DNA of 10,249 nucleotides, from positions 1 to 10,249 of the forward strand of contig DDMR01000074.1 in the NCBI GenBank assembly GCA_002340925.1. The letters are read 5' to 3'. The position numbers and the translations under genes were made by a program. Positions 8,103 to 10,249 of the stretch are shown here, one piece after another. Source of the DNA: Actinobacteria bacterium UBA2541. Its GTDB lineage: Bacteria; Actinomycetota; Actinomycetes; Nanopelagicales; Nanopelagicaceae. Every line of letters starts with the position of its first letter. Position 1 is the stretch's first letter. The notes below the pieces were generated by a model. It worked only from the letters and a program-made list of their open reading frames with translations, had not been told where the DNA came from and searched no databases.

Positions 8103-8114
8103 TTATATTTCCAT
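8098..8114 (-). promoter_or_regulatory. SDR initiation region with in-frame MEI-stop leader
   Basis: Minus-strand reading is ATG GAA ATA TAA ATG GA, 16 of 17 bases identical to the mutarotase initiation region at 7230-7246. The Met-Glu-Ile-stop frame abuts the SDR ATG. GGAAAT within it, or GAGGG just further upstream, would serve as ribosome site. Confidence 0.5.
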
Positions 8115-8120
8115 TCCCTC

Positions 8121-8135
8121 TAGCAATTCGTGCTA
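8121..8135 (-). other. Small hairpin over the dehydratase stop codon
   Basis: TAGCA-CGAAT-TGCTA on the minus strand is a perfect 5-bp stem with a 5-base loop. Its first TAG is the stop codon of the dehydratase gene, and it lies 18 bases before the SDR start. It lacks the GC-rich stem and U-run of a terminator, so at most it could influence mRNA ends or translation of the SDR. It may be chance. Confidence 0.3.
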
Positions 8136-9335
8136 AATCTCTTTCCAGTGATCATCTACAACAACTAGTTGGGAAGCTAGTTCTTGATTTAGTTCGACGC
8201 CAAGTCCAGGCTTCTTTGATATTGCAAGATACCCGTCCTTGGCCTCTGGATATCCAGTAAACAAATTCCAGAACAGTTCGTTACCGGTATCTGGTAGAAC
8301 ATTTGGGAAGTATTCAACAACTGGGCAAACTGCTGCACTCTGAGAAAAAATGATTGCAGTGTTATGTGCCTCGTTGGAGTGAGGGAATACTGGAAGTCCG
8401 GCAGTCTCTGCGAGCGCACAGATCTTGCGCGCCTCAGTTAGACCACCAGCGCGATTGAAATCTGGTTGCAGAATGTCTGATGCAGATTTTTTGATTAACT
8501 CTTCAAAGTCCCATTTCGTGTAACTGTGTTCGCCATGGCTCCAGCGCTGTCCGGGTGTGGTCTTGCGCAATTCTGCATAACGATCGACCAACTGAGGCAT
8601 TAGCGCCTCTTCAATCCAGGATAAATTAAATTCACGAAGGCGCTTATACATCTCTATTGCATAGCCATAGTCCCAGCCCATATATGCATCTGCTGCAAGT
8701 TCAATATCTGGTCCTACTGCATTTCGAACCGCTCGAACTAACTCCACATTTCGGCGCATTCCTTCGTAACCATCTTGTGGGCCAAATCCAAAGCGCTGCT
8801 TAAGTCTGGTGAATCCTTGTTTCACATAACCTCGGGCCTCATCTGCAAGCTCATCTAGATCTTCCATAGCGTAAAGCCGGCTTACATAACATGGAACTCT
8901 GCTTTGAACATTGCCACCAAGAAGTTCGGTTACTGGGACTCCGAGCTCTTTTGCGTGGGCATCCCACATTGCAATGTCAATCGCCGAAAGCGCAGATACT
9001 GCAGCGCCGCTTCTGCCGAAACGAATCAGGGTGCGATAAATGCGTTGCCAATTTCCTTCATGATTCTCGATATCTTGGCCCTTTAAAAGATCCAAAATAT
9101 ACATATCTATTATTCCCTTGGCAGCGCCATTAAAAGCGCCTGCAGTTGCGGTTCCGATTACACCCTTCTCGGTCTCAATTTCGACAACCGTGCAGAAACC
9201 CGGCCCAAACCAGCCACCCTCTTTAGTATGGAAATCCTCGAATACTGAAGCATTTGTAATTAGATTTCGACGAAGCGTTGACGGAGCCTGCGAATATCCA
9301 ATTACTCTTGATCTAACTCTCACGATTTTACTCAT
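8133..9335 (-). CDS. Enolase-superfamily sugar-acid dehydratase, L-rhamnonate dehydratase-like
   Basis: This 400-residue mandelate racemase-type protein probably dehydrates an aldonate to a 2-keto-3-deoxy acid in the cytoplasm. An N-terminal capping domain (1 to about 140) ends in ALSAIDIAMWD and LLGG, followed by the barrel. Lys179 is on the second strand. Mg ligands are Asp216, Glu242 and Glu269; Asp292 and His319 form the expected acid-base dyad, and His270 follows Glu269. By recalled comparison, GEH at 268-270 and the PGLGVELN ending match E. coli RhmD, and residues 185-200 and 236-262 also align. Galactonate and gluconate dehydratases differ at these places. The PHSNEAHN loop at 318-325 and a DTGNELFWNLF segment at 349-359 differ from RhmD, so the substrate may not be L-rhamnonate. 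The ATG overlaps the upstream TGA (ATGA) and has GGGGAA at 9341-9346. The next gene follows after 30 bases. Confidence 0.9.
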   Translation of the reverse strand: MSKIVRVRSRVIGYSQAPSTLRRNLITNASVFEDFHTKEGGWFGPGFCTVVEIETEKGVIGTATAGAFNGAAKGIIDMYILDLLKGQDIENHEGNWQRIYRTLIRFGRSGAAVSALSAIDIAMWDAHAKELGVPVTELLGGNVQSRVPCYVSRLYAMEDLDELADEARGYVKQGFTRLKQRFGFGPQDGYEGMRRNVELVRAVRNAVGPDIELAADAYMGWDYGYAIEMYKRLREFNLSWIEEALMPQLVDRYAELRKTTPGQRWSHGEHSYTKWDFEELIKKSASDILQPDFNRAGGLTEARKICALAETAGLPVFPHSNEAHNTAIIFSQSAAVCPVVEYFPNVLPDTGNELFWNLFTGYPEAKDGYLAISKKPGLGVELNQELASQLVVVDDHWKEI

Positions 9336-10249
9336 TTGATTTCCCCGATCTTTTCATTGGTTTTCACTTTAACGATGCTATTTGTTGCTGCAGATTCATA
9401 TGCGGCTTCCAAGAATTCAACTGCCCACGCGGCCTGCAATCCCGGTGCCAAGTTAATCTCAGCTTTTCCGGTGATTAGATCAACTAGATGACGTGCGGTT
9501 TCAAGAGCTGGATATGTATCACCGATATCTTTTCCAGTAATTTCATATTGTTTGCCCTTGTCATTTCGAACAAGTAGCTGGCCATCTCGCATGTCATGGA
9601 GAATGTAACCTTTACTTCCGTAATACCTAAACTCTTGCTGGTGCTTATCGCCATCGCGAAGATTCCCAGTCGAGCCCAGATTCCCAATTGTGTTTGCTTC
9701 ACAAGTAAATGCCATTGCATCAACTAGATCGACATTTAAATCCCGATTCTCCATAAATGCCGCAACTTGCGTAGCCCTTTGATTGATTGCATGCAGGATC
9801 ATTCCGATCGCATGTGAGACCTGAGTTTGACCTTGTCCGCCACCCGCAAGTTTTGGATCAGAAAATGTCTGCGGATCTGGACCCGTAATTGCCCACTTAA
9901 AAATACCTTTATATTGTTCCGGCACGCCTCGGTAATACGCTTCGGCCATGCTCGCAAAGAGACCATTGACTAGAAGAATTTCACCAATCTCTTGATTATC
10001 TAAGGCCTGCTTAAGCGCCTTTGCCGCGTTTGTGTGCTGGAAGGTATAACCAACTGTTAAATGAAGAGATCTGGATTTTGCTAAATTTACTAATTCATAG
10101 GCATCGGAGGCAATTGTTGTGAATGGTTTTTCAACCATTACATGAACTCCATTTTCTAACAACTCTTTTGCTACTGGGTAATGCAACGCAGAAGGTGTTG
10201 CAATAATCGCACCATCTAGTTTTATCTCAGCCAGAGCCTCAGAAACGCT
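9332..10249 (-). CDS. Gfo/Idh/MocA family oxidoreductase (N-terminus beyond window)
   Basis: The frame is open to the window edge, giving 305 visible residues; roughly the first 60 residues with the nucleotide-binding glycine motif are missing. The first 21 visible codons run straight into conserved family sequence (GAIIATPS, then LHYPVAKELL), so a TTG at 10186 is not the true start. The family signature EKP is at 40-42 of the visible part; its lysine is the usual catalytic residue. In the C-terminal substrate domain, GGG 136-138 leads to His146, but the aspartate normally four residues before that histidine is Thr142, as in a GGGQ...Q..H subgroup I recognise. These NAD(P)-dependent enzymes oxidise or reduce sugars, inositols or sugar acids. 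The ATGA overlap with the dehydratase gene means they are co-translated and likely share a pathway. Substrate unknown. Confidence 0.9.
   Translation of the reverse strand, partial: SVSEALAEIKLDGAIIATPSALHYPVAKELLENGVHVMVEKPFTTIASDAYELVNLAKSRSLHLTVGYTFQHTNAAKALKQALDNQEIGEILLVNGLFASMAEAYYRGVPEQYKGIFKWAITGPDPQTFSDPKLAGGGQGQTQVSHAIGMILHAINQRATQVAAFMENRDLNVDLVDAMAFTCEANTIGNLGSTGNLRDGDKHQQEFRYYGSKGYILHDMRDGQLLVRNDKGKQYEITGKDIGDTYPALETARHLVDLITGKAEINLAPGLQAAWAVEFLEAAYESAATNSIVKVKTNEKIGEIK

Noticed and set aside
9332..10186. TTG at 10186 as the start of the oxidoreductase
   Set aside because: The frame continues upstream to the window edge and encodes the conserved family segment IIATPS immediately before it, so the gene is truncated by the window rather than starting here.

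Overview
The window looks like chromosome from a small-genome, moderately low-GC actinobacterium, possibly of the freshwater Nanopelagicales (acI) type. This is inferred from the style of the proteins (a PKD protein, a RHWG/GARD-type NUDIX hydrolase, class II GlpX and PPDK) and from the tight packing: no gap between genes exceeds about 80 bases, three gene junctions overlap, and GTG starts are used. Taxonomy cannot be proven from the window alone. No RNA gene, insertion sequence, CRISPR array or convincing terminator is visible.

Left end (1-709). A secreted, proline-rich PKD-domain protein runs leftward off the window. It is divergent from a NUDIX hydrolase. The short divergent gap is framed by a perfect 10-bp inverted repeat that covers a GTG codon on each side.

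Middle (692-6866). The NUDIX gene converges on, and overlaps by 33 bases, a leftward block of three core genes: ppdK (pyruvate phosphate dikinase), glpX (class II fructose-1,6-bisphosphatase) and a DinG/XPD-family Fe-S helicase. ppdK and glpX overlap through GTGA and form a gluconeogenic pair: pyruvate to PEP at the bottom, FBP to F6P at the top.

Right (6905-10249). Four genes on the same strand look like a sugar-acid catabolic cluster: a RhaM-type sugar mutarotase, an SDR dehydrogenase, an enolase-superfamily acid-sugar dehydratase most like L-rhamnonate dehydratase, and a Gfo/Idh/MocA oxidoreductase cut by the window edge. The set resembles a non-phosphorylating (oxidative) deoxysugar route: mutarotation, oxidation at C1, then dehydration of the aldonate. 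Lactonase and aldolase genes are not in view and could lie beyond 10249. Such routes usually end in pyruvate, which would feed the PPDK and GlpX encoded directly downstream on the same strand. This link is an inference.

Most of the window is ordinary, recognisable metabolism. The points most worth a second look are the unassigned substrate of the sugar-acid cluster, its junction with gluconeogenesis, a near-identical ATG-GAR-ATA-TAA-ATG initiation region on two adjacent genes, and the inverted repeat at the divergent starts.
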